The notes under the pieces were generated by a model that made no database searches, was not told the DNA's origin, and saw only the letters and a list, made by a program, of their open reading frames with translations. Shown here in pieces: positions 54,669-63,944 of a stretch of DNA of 64,000 bases; positions within the stretch are counted from its first letter, which is position 1, and each line of letters starts with the position of its first letter. The translations under genes and the position numbers were made by a program. The stretch lies in NCBI RefSeq assembly GCF_046298265.1, contig NZ_JBKAHK010000003.1:248001-312000 (forward strand), read 5' to 3'. Source of the DNA: Gillisia xinjiangensis. GTDB taxonomy: Bacteria > Bacteroidota > Bacteroidia > Flavobacteriales > Flavobacteriaceae.

Positions 54669-55727
54669 ATGAAAACTATAGATGAAATTCGTGAAAAACT
54701 TGGGGAAGATGCTTCCTATTACCTGGACCACGTAAGTAAAAAAATTCCGAAGAAACGACTAAAAATACCAGGGCCTGAAAGTGTGGATACTTTTATAGAT
54801 AGTGACAGGAATCCGCAGGTATTGAAAAGTCTTGCCAGTTTATACAATCATGGAAATTTGGGGGGAACGGGATATTTAAACATCCTGCCAATAGATCAGG
54901 GAATAGAACATTCGGCGGCCTTTTCGTTTTATAAAAACCAGGATTATTTCGATCCGGAAAACATCCTTAAACTTGCTATTGAAGCAGGTTGTAATGGGGT
55001 TGCCACCACCTTTGGCGCCTTGGGTTTACATGCCCGGCGATACGCCCACAAGATACCGTTTGTGGTTAAGATCAACCATAACGAGCTGCTAACCTATCCT
55101 AATAAATATGATCAAATTCTCTATGGCAGCGTTAAAGAAGCCTGGAATCTGGGAGCTACTGCCATTGGAGCTACGATCTATTTTGGTTCTGAAGAAAGCA
55201 ACAGGCAAATCCAGGAGATCGCGTTGGCCTTCGAGGAAGCCCACCAGCTGGGATTGGCCACTATTTTATGGTGCTATACCCGAAACAACGCCTTTAAAAT
55301 TGAAAATGAAGATTATCACAGCGCTGCCGATCTTACAGGCCAGGCCAATCATTTGGGGGTTACCATAAAAGCGGATATAATAAAACAGAAATTACCGGAA
55401 ACCAATTTCGGATTTAAAAACATCAACTTCGGAAAATTTAATGATGAGATGTACGAAAGCCTTACCACAGAGCATCCTATAGATCTTTGCAGATTGCAGG
55501 TTGCTAATTGTTATATGGGAAAAATCGGATTGATCAATTCCGGTGGCGGTTCCAAAGGAGAATCTGATATCAAAGAGGCGCTACGAACCGCAATTATCAA
55601 TAAAAGAGCCGGAGGAAGCGGACTTATCATGGGAAGAAAAGCATTTCAGCGACCTTTAAAAGAAGGAATAGAAATTTTAAGAAGTGTACAGGATGTTTAC
55701 CTGACACCGGAAATTACGGTTGCATAA
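54669..55727 (+). CDS. fbaB: Class I fructose-bisphosphate aldolase (FbaB/DhnA type)
   Basis: This 352-residue TIM-barrel enzyme is of the DhnA branch. Key regions are LNILPIDQGIEHSAAFSF near the start, GVATTFGALGLHARRYA, VVKINHNELL, and the C-terminal phosphate-binding GGSKGESD and GGSGLIMGRKAFQRP. It cleaves fructose 1,6-bisphosphate into two triose phosphates (glycolysis and gluconeogenesis), by a Schiff-base lysine. The Lys in VVKINHN is a candidate. No other glycolytic gene is near. Confidence 0.92.
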   Translation: MKTIDEIREKLGEDASYYLDHVSKKIPKKRLKIPGPESVDTFIDSDRNPQVLKSLASLYNHGNLGGTGYLNILPIDQGIEHSAAFSFYKNQDYFDPENILKLAIEAGCNGVATTFGALGLHARRYAHKIPFVVKINHNELLTYPNKYDQILYGSVKEAWNLGATAIGATIYFGSEESNRQIQEIALAFEEAHQLGLATILWCYTRNNAFKIENEDYHSAADLTGQANHLGVTIKADIIKQKLPETNFGFKNINFGKFNDEMYESLTTEHPIDLCRLQVANCYMGKIGLINSGGGSKGESDIKEALRTAIINKRAGGSGLIMGRKAFQRPLKEGIEILRSVQDVYLTPEITVA

Positions 55728-55893
55728 TATGTTTTAAGCGGAATTTTAATCGTTTTGGAAATTTCCAGGCAATGAACTTAAATTAGTATTCGTACCGGAA
55801 AGACACTCAAATTCCCTTTCAATTATTTTTTGTGGGACAAGTTAATTTAAAACTATCCCCCTCACCCTTATTTTAAGGGGCATAAAATAAGCT

Positions 55894-57246
55894 TTAGAAC
55901 GACTTAACCTTGATTTCTTTTCTCACAGGTTTTTCCGCAGTTACATTTAAAGCTTCCCCGTACAAATCGAAATCGGCTGCTTCGGTGATCTTCACCTCGT
56001 AAAATTCGCCGGTTTTAAGGTAGGTAGTTGTAGCGTCGATGAGAACCTCATTATCAACATCGGGAGAATCAAATTCGGTGCGGCCAACAAAGTAATTCCC
56101 TTCTTTCCGGTCTATAACAACTTTGAAAGTCTCTCCTATTTTTTCCTGATTCAGTTCCCATGAGATCTGCGACTGTAACTCCATGATTTGATTGGCACGT
56201 TCCTGCTTTATTTCCTGGGGAACATCATCTTCCAATTTATAGGCGTGTGTGTTTTCTTCGTGAGAATAGGTAAAACAGCCCAATCGCTCAAAACGCATTT
56301 CCCTAACCCAATCCTTCATTTCCTGAAAATGCGCTTCAGTTTCGCCAGGATATCCTACGATAAGCGTAGTTCTAATGGTCATTTCAGGAACCATTTTTCT
56401 GAAATCCTTCAGAAGGTTTGTAGTTTTTTCATGAGTGGTCCCGCGACGCATGGATTTCAATAATTCTGTATTGATATGCTGTAACGGAATATCGAGATAA
56501 TTACAAATTTTTGGTTCGCGCTTCATAACATCAAGCACATCCATAGGAAAACCTGTTGGGAATGCATAATGCAACCTGATCCATTCAATTCCTTCAACCT
56601 TTACAAGGTTTTCAAGCAATTCTGCCAGGTTTCTTTTTTTATAGATATCCAACCCATAATAGGTAAGATCCTGCGCGATAAGTATTAATTCCTTAACCCC
56701 GTTCTTTGCAAGGTTTTTGGCTTCCACCACCAGTTTTTCAATAGGGGTAGATCTGTGTTTTCCGCGCATTATAGGAATAGCACAAAAAGAACATGGCCTG
56801 TCACAGCCTTCGGCTATTTTAAGATAAGCGTAATTCTTTGGAGTAGTAGTGATCCTTTCTCCAAGCAATTCATGTTTATAATCGGCTTCCAGTGCCTTTA
56901 ACAAGGCTGGAAGTTCAGTAGTACCAAAATATTGATCAACATCCGGGATTTCCTTGATGAGATCCGGCTTATAGCGCTCGCTTAAACAACCCGTCACAAA
57001 AACCTGGTCCACTTCTCCCCTTTGTTTTTTTTCAACGAATTCCAGAATGGTATTTACAGATTCTTCCTTGGCATTGTCTATAAATCCACAGGTATTTATC
57101 ACTACGATGTTCCCTTCTTCCTCATGAACAACATCCTTGTTATTAGCCTTCAATTGGCCCATTAGCACCTCGCTATCATAGACATTTTTGCTGCAACCCA
57201 AAGTTACTACATTGATCTTGTTCTTCTTTAATGACTTCGTCCTCAT
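55894..57246 (-). CDS. rimO: Ribosomal protein S12 methylthiotransferase RimO
   Basis: This 450-residue radical SAM enzyme has an N-terminal UPF0004 domain with VTLGCSKNVYDSE and NTCGFIDNAKEES (Cys ligands of the second cluster). The radical SAM triplet is CDRPCSFC, followed by PIMRGKHRS. A C-terminal TRAM domain covers the last 70 residues. It adds a methylthio group to an Asp of ribosomal protein S12. The VYDSE wording separates RimO from MiaB. It has its own leader and -7 box upstream. Confidence 0.96.
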   Translation of the reverse strand: MRTKSLKKNKINVVTLGCSKNVYDSEVLMGQLKANNKDVVHEEEGNIVVINTCGFIDNAKEESVNTILEFVEKKQRGEVDQVFVTGCLSERYKPDLIKEIPDVDQYFGTTELPALLKALEADYKHELLGERITTTPKNYAYLKIAEGCDRPCSFCAIPIMRGKHRSTPIEKLVVEAKNLAKNGVKELILIAQDLTYYGLDIYKKRNLAELLENLVKVEGIEWIRLHYAFPTGFPMDVLDVMKREPKICNYLDIPLQHINTELLKSMRRGTTHEKTTNLLKDFRKMVPEMTIRTTLIVGYPGETEAHFQEMKDWVREMRFERLGCFTYSHEENTHAYKLEDDVPQEIKQERANQIMELQSQISWELNQEKIGETFKVVIDRKEGNYFVGRTEFDSPDVDNEVLIDATTTYLKTGEFYEVKITEAADFDLYGEALNVTAEKPVRKEIKVKSF

Positions 57247-57516
57247 AAATACATTCTGTTAAATTGCTCTGAAACAGCACTTTCAGGCTTATAAAACCCT
57301 TGTGATTCTTTAAACCTGAAAGTTCCGGGAGCGATTATTGAAATCTCTCTTCAAAAGCGGGTGCAAAGATACGATCTAAAATTAGAATTACCCTATCTAA
57401 CAACTTAAGCTTGTTTGACATAGCATAGTCAGCATAAAAAAATGACTTTCAGGAAAACAGAGAGCTCTACCTGAGATTGGCAGAATTTTCAAACTATTTT
57501 AAATTTTAAGTCGTTG
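57247..57516. other. rimO leader region
   Basis: 270 bases with a nine-base inverted repeat (ACTTTCAGG at 57279 / CCTGAAAGT at 57315) within the transcribed leader of rimO, and a -7 box at 57364-57371. No gene. Confidence 0.5.
57364..57371 (-). promoter_or_regulatory. -7 box of rimO
   Basis: TATCTTTG on the minus strand fully matches TAnnTTTG, about 118 bases upstream of the rimO ATG. A -33 TTG is not obvious at 20 bases. Confidence 0.5.
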
Positions 57517-58377
57517 TTAAGGTCTGGTTAACTTGATAAATTCATTCTGTAAAAGCGTGGTGATATGATTTTTTTTGGCTCGAAAAAGTTCTTTTTCCCT
57601 TGAATGAACCGATGCCACCTTTACAACCTGAGTTGTTGTTCCTGTAAGAAATATTTCATCCACTTCTACAAGTTCATCCAGATGTACGGCTTTTTCTTTC
57701 ACTTTAATCCCTAAGTTTTGACAAAGCAAAATTATTTGTTTTCGGGTAACGCCGGATAGAATATGAGGCCCTTCAGGATGCGTATAAATTGTTTTATATT
57801 TTACAAAAAAAGCGCTTGAGTGGGAAGCTTCGGTAAAGTATCCTTTTCGAACCAAAAGATTCTCTTCAAATTCCAAAGAAACCGCCTCTTCATTTGCCAT
57901 GATATTTGCCATAAGCGCTGTGGTTTTTATATCACACCTTTGCCAGCGTTTATCTTTGGAAACCAAAACCTTCCATTGTCTGTTTTTAAAATTTTCCAGA
58001 TTGACGGGAAAGGAATAAAGCAGGATAGTTGGAGTAGGGTTTTCAGGATAAAAATGTGTTCTGGGTGCAGTTCCACGGGAGATTTGAATATAAACAGCCG
58101 CATCACTTTTAGATAAACCGGCACGGGAAACCGCTTCCAGCATCAGTTTTTCCAGGGGGGCTACATCAAATTCTATCTGAACCTCCTTCAGGCAATATTG
58201 TAAACGCTCCAGATGTTCCTTCAGCTTAAAAGGGATTCCATTATAAAAAGGGGTTACTTCATAAATTCCGTCGCCAAACATAAATCCACGGTCAAACACA
58301 GAAACAAAGGCCTGGTCGTGCTTAAGCCATTTTCCGTTAAGGTAAACCTCTTCTGGATAATTTTTCTTCGGATTCAT
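57517..58377 (-). CDS. Class IV PLP aminotransferase, D-amino-acid type
   Basis: This 286-residue fold-type IV enzyme begins with VYLNGKWLKHDQAFVSVFDR and GFMFGDGIYEVTPFYNGIPF. The PLP Lys lies in CDIKTTALMANIMANEEA, which corresponds to the CDIKSLN region of D-amino acid transaminases, and the E of FTEASHSSAFFV follows. The CDIK wording favours D-alanine/D-amino-acid transaminase over BCAT, which is longer. A lyase role (ADCL) is the alternative. It could supply D-amino acids for peptidoglycan. Confidence 0.88.
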   Translation of the reverse strand: MNPKKNYPEEVYLNGKWLKHDQAFVSVFDRGFMFGDGIYEVTPFYNGIPFKLKEHLERLQYCLKEVQIEFDVAPLEKLMLEAVSRAGLSKSDAAVYIQISRGTAPRTHFYPENPTPTILLYSFPVNLENFKNRQWKVLVSKDKRWQRCDIKTTALMANIMANEEAVSLEFEENLLVRKGYFTEASHSSAFFVKYKTIYTHPEGPHILSGVTRKQIILLCQNLGIKVKEKAVHLDELVEVDEIFLTGTTTQVVKVASVHSREKELFRAKKNHITTLLQNEFIKLTRP

Positions 58378-58406
58378 ATGTAGATCCTTATTGTTTTTTT
58401 ATCGGT

Positions 58407-58426
58407 CTCCCGATAGCTATCGGGAG
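58407..58426. repeat. 20-bp perfect palindrome
   Basis: CTCCCGATAGCTATCGGGAG is its own reverse complement. The half TAGCTATCGGGA occurs again at 42172-42183. I recall CCCGATAGCTATCGGG as frequent between flavobacterial genes; here it lies 30 bases upstream of the aminotransferase start. Confidence 0.75.
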
Positions 58427-58469
58427 TAATTAGCATTTCATAGGGTCTCAGGAGCTAAAAATAAAAAAA

Positions 58470-58841
58470 TCAATTGCTTCGCGAGAAATTCAAAAAGTAT
58501 AAAAAAGGTAAAATCATTTGCAAATTTGATGAAACCTTGGGAGAATCAAATTCGCTTATGGGATTAAAATATCGATGCAAATCCACCGCCCATTCCATCT
58601 CATAGTAGCGGACAACGCTAATTATTACAACCCCGGCTATTACATAAATCCAGGAATATTGTTCACGCTTTAACATTACCCATCCAATTGCGGCAAAAAC
58701 AACAAAAGGAAGAGCGATAATTAAATTCGGAATTACCCAGGCACCTTGAAACACGATCGCGATAATCTTCATCACTATATAAAAAAAGCTATAGAACAGG
58801 ATGATCTTGCTAATGAGCCCTTTTAAATTCCTTTTTGGCAT
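58470..58841 (-). CDS. Small membrane protein, 123 aa
   Basis: It has about three membrane helices (12-30, 36-56, 64-79). There is no recognised domain. It starts three bases after the stop codon of the upstream amidase gene and is thus in the same operon. Its C terminus ends FLYFLNFSRSN. Confidence 0.75.
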   Translation of the reverse strand: MPKRNLKGLISKIILFYSFFYIVMKIIAIVFQGAWVIPNLIIALPFVVFAAIGWVMLKREQYSWIYVIAGVVIISVVRYYEMEWAVDLHRYFNPISEFDSPKVSSNLQMILPFLYFLNFSRSN

Positions 58842-58843
58842 TC

Positions 58844-60475
58844 TTACTCCTTATAATTTTTTGGGGAAACTCTTTTCTTTGAAACCTGCTCATAAGCATA
58901 CGCAAATTTATAAAGCTGATCTTCCTGATATGGTTTTGTGATAAAGGTCAAACCTTTTGGCGCGTTATTGTCTGCATATCCCATGGGAACCGTCATTGCA
59001 GGATACAAGGCTACGGCAGCAAACCCGGCGTGATAATTATTGATGGACAGCACTGCATCCAGATTATGGGTATTCATTGGAACTTCAAAAAAGCGTCTTC
59101 CATTCCTGCTTAAAGTATCTTTAATGGCAGCAAACTCTTCATTGGTTGCTGAATCTTCTAAAATCCCGTCAAACAATCCCTGGCCATAAGGAGCACGTAT
59201 GGTTGAATCTTTTTTATTGAAAGCGACCACATCCTGAACAGATTTGATTTCAACATTACCTCCATAGTTTTCAAAATATTCCGGAAGATCATTTTTCATA
59301 TCCAGATTCAATAAACGACGGAAATTTGGAAGGTCTATTTCTTCCGCTTCAAATTCAATAATTTCAGCTCCGGCCTTTCTTAGATCATTTAAAGCTGCAA
59401 CATAAAGAGAATCCTCCATCAAGGATTTTAAAGCCCCAAATCTTTTTCCTTTTAAGGTTTCGGTTGCCGATAAGTTAGAATAGAAATCCTTGGTTAAATT
59501 TGTATTTTTTACTGAAGCCGGGTCTTCATCATCCTTTCCCGTCATTGCAGAAAATAATATAGCATTATCAATAACCGATTTTGTGATTGGTCCTGGAGTA
59601 TCCAGGGTACTTGATATTGGAATTATTCCACCCCTGCTTAAAACCCCTATAGTAGGTTTTAAACCAACCACTGAATTTTGACTGGAAGGAGATAAAATAG
59701 ATCCAGAAGTTTCCGATCCAACTGCAACCGTTGCAAAATTGGCAGCTACTGCTACCGCGCTACCGGAACTGGAACCACCCGTATCAAGTATTTTTCTTCC
59801 GTAGGGATTTAAGGTTTGACCGCCGATGGCGGAATAACCGCTTGGGCAGTCTGTGCAAAAGAAATAAGCCCATTCGCTTAAATTGGCTTTCCCAAGAATA
59901 AGGGCACCGTTTTCCTTTAATCGCTCAACGATATAAGCATCTTCGGTTAGATTATTTTTAAGCGCTACAGAACCCGCAGTAGTAGGCAAGGCTTCCGTAT
60001 TGATATTATCTTTTAAAAGTACAGGAATTCCAAAAATAGGATGTTTTCGTTCCCCTTTTTGAAAAGCAAGATCTTTATCCCTGGCTTCATCGAGAATATC
60101 GGGATTTATGGAAATTACTGAATTAAGGCTTTTTTCATTATTCCGGTCGAATTTCCGGATCCTGTATAAATAAAACTTTACCAGCTCTTCATAGGTGAAA
60201 TCCCCATTTTTTATAGCCTTTTGAATGTCGGGAATACTTTTATCCATGATCATTGGTTTTAGCATGGAATAGCGATCCTCCCTAAATGATTCCATTTCCG
60301 TTTTAAAGGGAGCCCAAAGGGAATCTTTATTAATAATTTTAGAATCCAGCACTTTAAATTCCAATTCTGAAGAAACCTCTGTAGAATCGGTTTGAGCACT
60401 ATTTTTTTCTGCGGTATTTTCCTTACATCCAATAAAAAGAAGGAAGAAAAGTAATAATGAAACTGCTCTTTGCAT
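58844..60475 (-). CDS. Amidase-signature hydrolase, lipoprotein
   Basis: This 543-residue protein has a lipoprotein signal (MQRAVSLLLFFLLFIGC, Cys17). The amidase signature triad is present: Lys in GIPVLLKDNINTE, cis-Ser and nucleophile Ser in TGGSSSGSAVAVAANFATVA and GSETSGSILSP. The family hydrolyses amides or, as part of GatCAB, transamidates; the signal and the absence of gatB/gatC exclude the latter role. Its location is the cell envelope; the substrate is unknown. Confidence 0.92.
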   Translation of the reverse strand: MQRAVSLLLFFLLFIGCKENTAEKNSAQTDSTEVSSELEFKVLDSKIINKDSLWAPFKTEMESFREDRYSMLKPMIMDKSIPDIQKAIKNGDFTYEELVKFYLYRIRKFDRNNEKSLNSVISINPDILDEARDKDLAFQKGERKHPIFGIPVLLKDNINTEALPTTAGSVALKNNLTEDAYIVERLKENGALILGKANLSEWAYFFCTDCPSGYSAIGGQTLNPYGRKILDTGGSSSGSAVAVAANFATVAVGSETSGSILSPSSQNSVVGLKPTIGVLSRGGIIPISSTLDTPGPITKSVIDNAILFSAMTGKDDEDPASVKNTNLTKDFYSNLSATETLKGKRFGALKSLMEDSLYVAALNDLRKAGAEIIEFEAEEIDLPNFRRLLNLDMKNDLPEYFENYGGNVEIKSVQDVVAFNKKDSTIRAPYGQGLFDGILEDSATNEEFAAIKDTLSRNGRRFFEVPMNTHNLDAVLSINNYHAGFAAVALYPAMTVPMGYADNNAPKGLTFITKPYQEDQLYKFAYAYEQVSKKRVSPKNYKE

Positions 60476-60508
60476 AAGATATAGCTGATTAATTTGAATT
60501 TAAAAGGG

Positions 60509-61465
60509 TTATTTTTTGAAGAAGGAATCTACAAATTCATATTTATTAAACACCTGAAGATCTTCGAGACCTTCACCTATTCCTATATATTTTACAGGGA
60601 TCTTAAACTGATCACTGATCCCTATCACGACTCCACCCTTTGCGGTACCATCCAGCTTTGTAACTGCGAGGGAGGTAACTTCGGTAGCGGCCGTGAATTG
60701 TTTTGCCTGTTCAAAAGCATTTTGACCTGTAGATCCATCAAGAACGAGCAACACCTCGTGAGGAGCGCCAGGAATGACTTTTTGCATGACTCTTTTCACC
60801 TTGGTAAGTTCATTCATCAGGTTCACTTTATTGTGCAATCTTCCGGCTGTGTCAATTATAACAACATCTGAACCTTGAGTAACCCCGCTTTGAACGGCAT
60901 CAAAAGCCACCGAGGCAGGATCGCTTCCCATTTGCTGTTTGATCATGGGCACCTGAGTTCTGTCGGCCCAAATTTGAAGCTGATCTATAGCTGCTGCCCG
61001 AAAGGTATCTGCAGCACCCAGCAATACTTTCTTTCCATCCTTTTTAAACTGATGTGCCAACTTCCCGATAGTGGTAGTCTTCCCCACTCCATTCACGCCA
61101 ACCACCATGATCACATAAGGTTTTCCTTCGCTTTTAAAATTAAACCCATCGGTTTCTCCGGAATCGGTTTCAGATAACAAACCCGCAATCTCTTCCTTTA
61201 AAATCTCATTAAGCTCGGCGGTTCCTAAATATTTATCCCTGGCGACCCGATCCTCGATACGCCGGATAACTTTTATAGTTGTTGTAACACCAACATCACT
61301 GCTTATTAAAACCTCTTCCAAATCATCCAGAACGTCTTCATCCACTTTGGATTTTCCGGCCACAGCCTTGCTCATTTTTGACAGGAAATTGTCCTTGGAC
61401 TTTTCTAAACCTTTATCGAGGGTTTCTTTTTTTTCTTTAGAAAATATCTTTTTAAATAAACTCAT
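60509..61465 (-). CDS. ftsY: Signal recognition particle receptor FtsY
   Basis: This 318-residue protein (from Met 61465, MSLFKKIFSKEKKE) is of the short, A-domain-poor type. The upstream ATG at 61507 would add a basic leader (MRRTRLAVKNLPVK) and is less likely. The NG domain shows GVNGVGKTTTIGKLAH (P loop), AADTFRAAAIDQLQIWADR, DTAGRLHNKVNLMNEL and TKLDGTAKGG. The protein binds SRP-ribosome complexes at the inner membrane. It follows the rpmB-rpmG-DUF4295 group, separated by a terminator. Confidence 0.96.
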   Translation of the reverse strand: MSLFKKIFSKEKKETLDKGLEKSKDNFLSKMSKAVAGKSKVDEDVLDDLEEVLISSDVGVTTTIKVIRRIEDRVARDKYLGTAELNEILKEEIAGLLSETDSGETDGFNFKSEGKPYVIMVVGVNGVGKTTTIGKLAHQFKKDGKKVLLGAADTFRAAAIDQLQIWADRTQVPMIKQQMGSDPASVAFDAVQSGVTQGSDVVIIDTAGRLHNKVNLMNELTKVKRVMQKVIPGAPHEVLLVLDGSTGQNAFEQAKQFTAATEVTSLAVTKLDGTAKGGVVIGISDQFKIPVKYIGIGEGLEDLQVFNKYEFVDSFFKK

Positions 61466-61560
61466 TTTTACTGGAAGGTTTTTAACTGCTAGACGGGTAC
61501 GGCGCAAAAATAAAATGCGCTACATTTTCCGATTGTAAATATACACAAAAAACAAAAAAA

Positions 61561-61587
61561 GCCGTTCCGATTTGTTATCGGAACGGC
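61561..61587 (-). terminator. Terminator of the rpmB-rpmG-DUF4295 operon
   Basis: An 11-base stem GCCGTTCCGAT / ATCGGAACGGC with a five-base loop is flanked by A7 on the left, so on the minus strand a T run follows. It separates DUF4295 from ftsY. Confidence 0.85.
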
Positions 61588-61611
61588 TTTTCAAATTATT
61601 TTTTAAATAAC

Positions 61612-61764
61612 TTACTTCTTAGCAAGAAAGTCATTTACCTGTTCAGGAGCCATAATGCTTTCCACAAACGTGTAAGCGCCAGTTTTAGGTGATTTCACCA
61701 TTTTGATGGCTTTGCTCAATCTTTTTGATCCTGTTTGTATTGTACCTACTGATTTCTTTGCCAT
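61612..61764 (-). CDS. DUF4295 small protein, 50 aa
   Basis: The minus-strand frame from ATG 61764 to TAA 61612 reads MAKKSVGTIQTGSKRLSKAI ... VESIMAPEQVNDFLAKK. This is the DUF4295 family, found in Bacteroidota directly after rpmG and before ftsY. The basic composition and place beside L28 and L33 suggest a ribosome-associated role. The gap to rpmG is seven bases. Confidence 0.9.
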   Translation of the reverse strand: MAKKSVGTIQTGSKRLSKAIKMVKSPKTGAYTFVESIMAPEQVNDFLAKK

Positions 61765-61771
61765 GGCTTAA

Positions 61772-61954
61772 TTATTTTATCTCTTTATGAACCGTCATTT
61801 TCTTAAGGATTGGGTTAAATTTCTTTAACTCCAATCTATCCGGTGTGTTCTTTTTATTTTTTGTTGAAATATATCTTGATGTACCCGGTTTACCCGATGC
61901 TTTATGCTCTGTACACTCTAAGATTACCTGTATTCTATTACCTTTCTTTGCCAT
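61772..61954 (-). CDS. rpmG: 50S ribosomal protein L33
   Basis: This 60-residue protein is L33 of the non-zinc type: MAKKGNRIQVILECTEHKAS, then RYISTKNKKNTPDRLELKKF. Only one Cys is present, so the CxxC zinc pairs of zinc-dependent L33 are absent. It lies 24 bases after rpmB. The product sits near the E site of the large subunit. Confidence 0.97.
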   Translation of the reverse strand: MAKKGNRIQVILECTEHKASGKPGTSRYISTKNKKNTPDRLELKKFNPILKKMTVHKEIK

Positions 61955-61978
61955 ATTATTGTGTCTTAATGGTGAGGA

Positions 61979-62218
61979 TTATTTATTCAAATATCCCTTT
62001 TCCCTTGCTTCCTTGATGACAGCAGAGATCCCTTTTTTATTGATGTTTTTTAATGCAGAAGTGGAAATTTTTAAGGTTATCCATTTATCTTCTTCAGGAA
62101 TATAAAAACGTTTTTTTAATAAATTAATATTAAATTTACGTTTAGTTTTATTCATAGCGTGGGATACATTGTTCCCAACCATTGCCTTTTTACCCGTAAG
62201 CTCACAAACTCTTGACAT
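61979..62218 (-). CDS. rpmB: 50S ribosomal protein L28
   Basis: This 79-residue protein shows the L28 signature MSRVCELTGKKAMVGNNVSH and RKFNINLLKKRFYI. It is the zinc-free type in this position and first in the operon rpmB-rpmG-DUF4295. A good promoter is visible upstream. Confidence 0.97.
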   Translation of the reverse strand: MSRVCELTGKKAMVGNNVSHAMNKTKRKFNINLLKKRFYIPEEDKWITLKISTSALKNINKKGISAVIKEAREKGYLNK

Positions 62219-62255
62219 TGCTCTAATCTTTATTTTGTTATTTCAAAACAGGCTG

Positions 62256-62286
62256 CAAATTAACGATATTTTTACATAACAGCCAA
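62256..62286 (-). promoter_or_regulatory. Promoter of rpmB operon
   Basis: On the minus strand TTG (62284-62286), a 20-base spacer, then TTAATTTG (62256-62263) match the Bacteroidota -33/-7 pattern with one mismatch in the -7 box. The leader to the rpmB ATG is about 30 bases. Confidence 0.6.
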
Positions 62287-62352
62287 CACTATTTTAAAAA
62301 TATTTATTGTTTTTTCTGGATTATCAGAATGTATCCTTCCTCCTCAAACAGG

Positions 62353-63603
62353 CTATTTTTGGTTTAGTTCTTTCAGAAGCATTTCAAAAGCCTTAGTCAC
62401 AGCCTTTTTAACCACCTGCTCCCTGGTTTTTCCAAATATAAATTTTTTCGAAAAGACGCGCTCGGGGGTTGCTAAGCCAATATAAACCGTTCCCACTTCT
62501 TCATCGCTATCCCCTTTTGTGGGGCCTGCATTTCCCGTTGTTGCCAAGGCATAGTCCGACTTAAACAATCTTTTTACATTTTCCGCCATCGCTTCGCAAA
62601 CCTCGGCACTTACCACGCTGTGTTTCTCGATTAAGCTCGCAGGAACCCTAAGAATATCAGATTTTGACTGTGTGGCATAGGTTACTGTTCCGCCCTTAAA
62701 ACAATTAGAAGCTCCAGAATTTGCGGTAAACTCCGCTGCGATTTCTCCGCCGGTACAACTTTCAGCAACCGCTAAAAAACGCCTTTTGGCAACAAGTAAT
62801 TTATTTATAGTCAGCGTAATATCATCATCTTCACCACTGATATCTGAAATAATATCTTCCAGAAGCGGATATATTTTTTCAAATTCATGTTCTATTGCCA
62901 ACCTTAGTTCCTCCTCATTCTCCCCTTTTCCGGACAATCTCAACCTTACTTTTCCAAGTGCCGGCAAGTAGGCGAGTTTTATAGAAACAGGTAAATTCCT
63001 TTCCCAATCCTCAATTCTAAGTGCAATTGCACTCTCACCCAAACCGTAGGTTTTTATTGTTTTGTGAAAAATAAAAGGCCTTTTGAATTCTTTCTGAAGT
63101 TTTGGGATTACCTCGAGCTCCATCATCTTTTTCATCTCAAAGGGAACTCCGGGCATAGCGATAAAAACCTTTTCCTCTTTCTTCATCCATAAACCCGGCG
63201 CTGTGCCGTATTTATTGAAAAGAATCTGTGCTTTAGATGGAACTAAAGCCTGTTCCCTGTTAAGGTTTGAAATAGGAGTTGAAACATGTTTAGCAAAGAG
63301 TTCTTCTACATGCTTGAGTACTTCTTCATTATTTACAAGAATGTCGTCAAAATATTCACATAGGGTATGCTTGGTCACATCATCCTTTGTAGGGCCCAGC
63401 CCACCGGTGATTATAACAACATCTGCCCTTTCTGAAGCTTCTTTAAGCGTTTGTAAAATGTGTGATTTTTCATCCTCTATGGAGGTGATCTGGTGAACGG
63501 AAATCCCAATCTTATTTAAACTTTGGGCGATAAATGCAGAATTGGTATCTACAATTTGTCCAATTAAGATCTCATCTCCAATGGTAATTATTTCAGCGGT
63601 CAT
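62353..63603 (-). CDS. cinA: CinA-like protein / NMN deamidase
   Basis: This 416-residue protein joins an N-terminal MoCF_biosynth-type domain (TIGDEILIGQIVDTNSAFIA, VIITGGLGPTKDDVT) with a C-terminal CinA domain (AVAESCTGGEIAAEFTANSG, ATTGNAGPTKGDSDEEVG). The latter carries nicotinamide mononucleotide deamidase activity in related proteins. The name comes from competence-linked genes, but that role is not shown for Bacteroidota. Its ATG overlaps the stop of the HPt gene by one base (TAATG). Confidence 0.94.
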   Translation of the reverse strand: MTAEIITIGDEILIGQIVDTNSAFIAQSLNKIGISVHQITSIEDEKSHILQTLKEASERADVVIITGGLGPTKDDVTKHTLCEYFDDILVNNEEVLKHVEELFAKHVSTPISNLNREQALVPSKAQILFNKYGTAPGLWMKKEEKVFIAMPGVPFEMKKMMELEVIPKLQKEFKRPFIFHKTIKTYGLGESAIALRIEDWERNLPVSIKLAYLPALGKVRLRLSGKGENEEELRLAIEHEFEKIYPLLEDIISDISGEDDDITLTINKLLVAKRRFLAVAESCTGGEIAAEFTANSGASNCFKGGTVTYATQSKSDILRVPASLIEKHSVVSAEVCEAMAENVKRLFKSDYALATTGNAGPTKGDSDEEVGTVYIGLATPERVFSKKFIFGKTREQVVKKAVTKAFEMLLKELNQK

Positions 63604-63944
63604 TAAAGCTCATAATCTTTCTTAAGGTCCTGTTCAGCCAGCGTCACTTTATCGGCGATTTTCCTTCCGGCATTTCCAGCGTTTTCCTGGTTGGTCTTGC
63701 CTTTAGACCAGGCTTCAATCACAAGGATTTGCTCCATTAAATCCAGACCAAAAAGCGCCAGGTTTGGCTTCATTTTGTGTGCATATTGATATGCAAGCTT
63801 TGGATTATTGCTATCTATAGCTTCACTCATAGAACGCACATCTGGGGGAATTTCCTCAAGAAATGTTTCTACAATCACCTTCACGAAATCTTCATCACCG
63901 CCAGCCATCTCATTTACTGCTTTTAAATCGTAATAATTACTCAT
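63603..63944 (-). CDS. HPt-domain phosphotransfer protein
   Basis: This 113-residue helical protein is a single HPt domain. The phosphorylatable His is His56 in AYQYAHKMKPNLALFGLD, with the Lys and Pro-Asn following as in HPt signatures. It would relay phosphate between a hybrid kinase and a response regulator; neither is in this window. It is translationally coupled to cinA. Confidence 0.88.
   Translation of the reverse strand: MSNYYDLKAVNEMAGGDEDFVKVIVETFLEEIPPDVRSMSEAIDSNNPKLAYQYAHKMKPNLALFGLDLMEQILVIEAWSKGKTNQENAGNAGRKIADKVTLAEQDLKKDYEL

Noticed and set aside
54463..54672. 69-codon frame upstream of the aldolase
   Set aside because: It overlaps the perfect hairpin and the aldolase start; Phe/Lys/Asn composition reflects AT-rich intergenic DNA.
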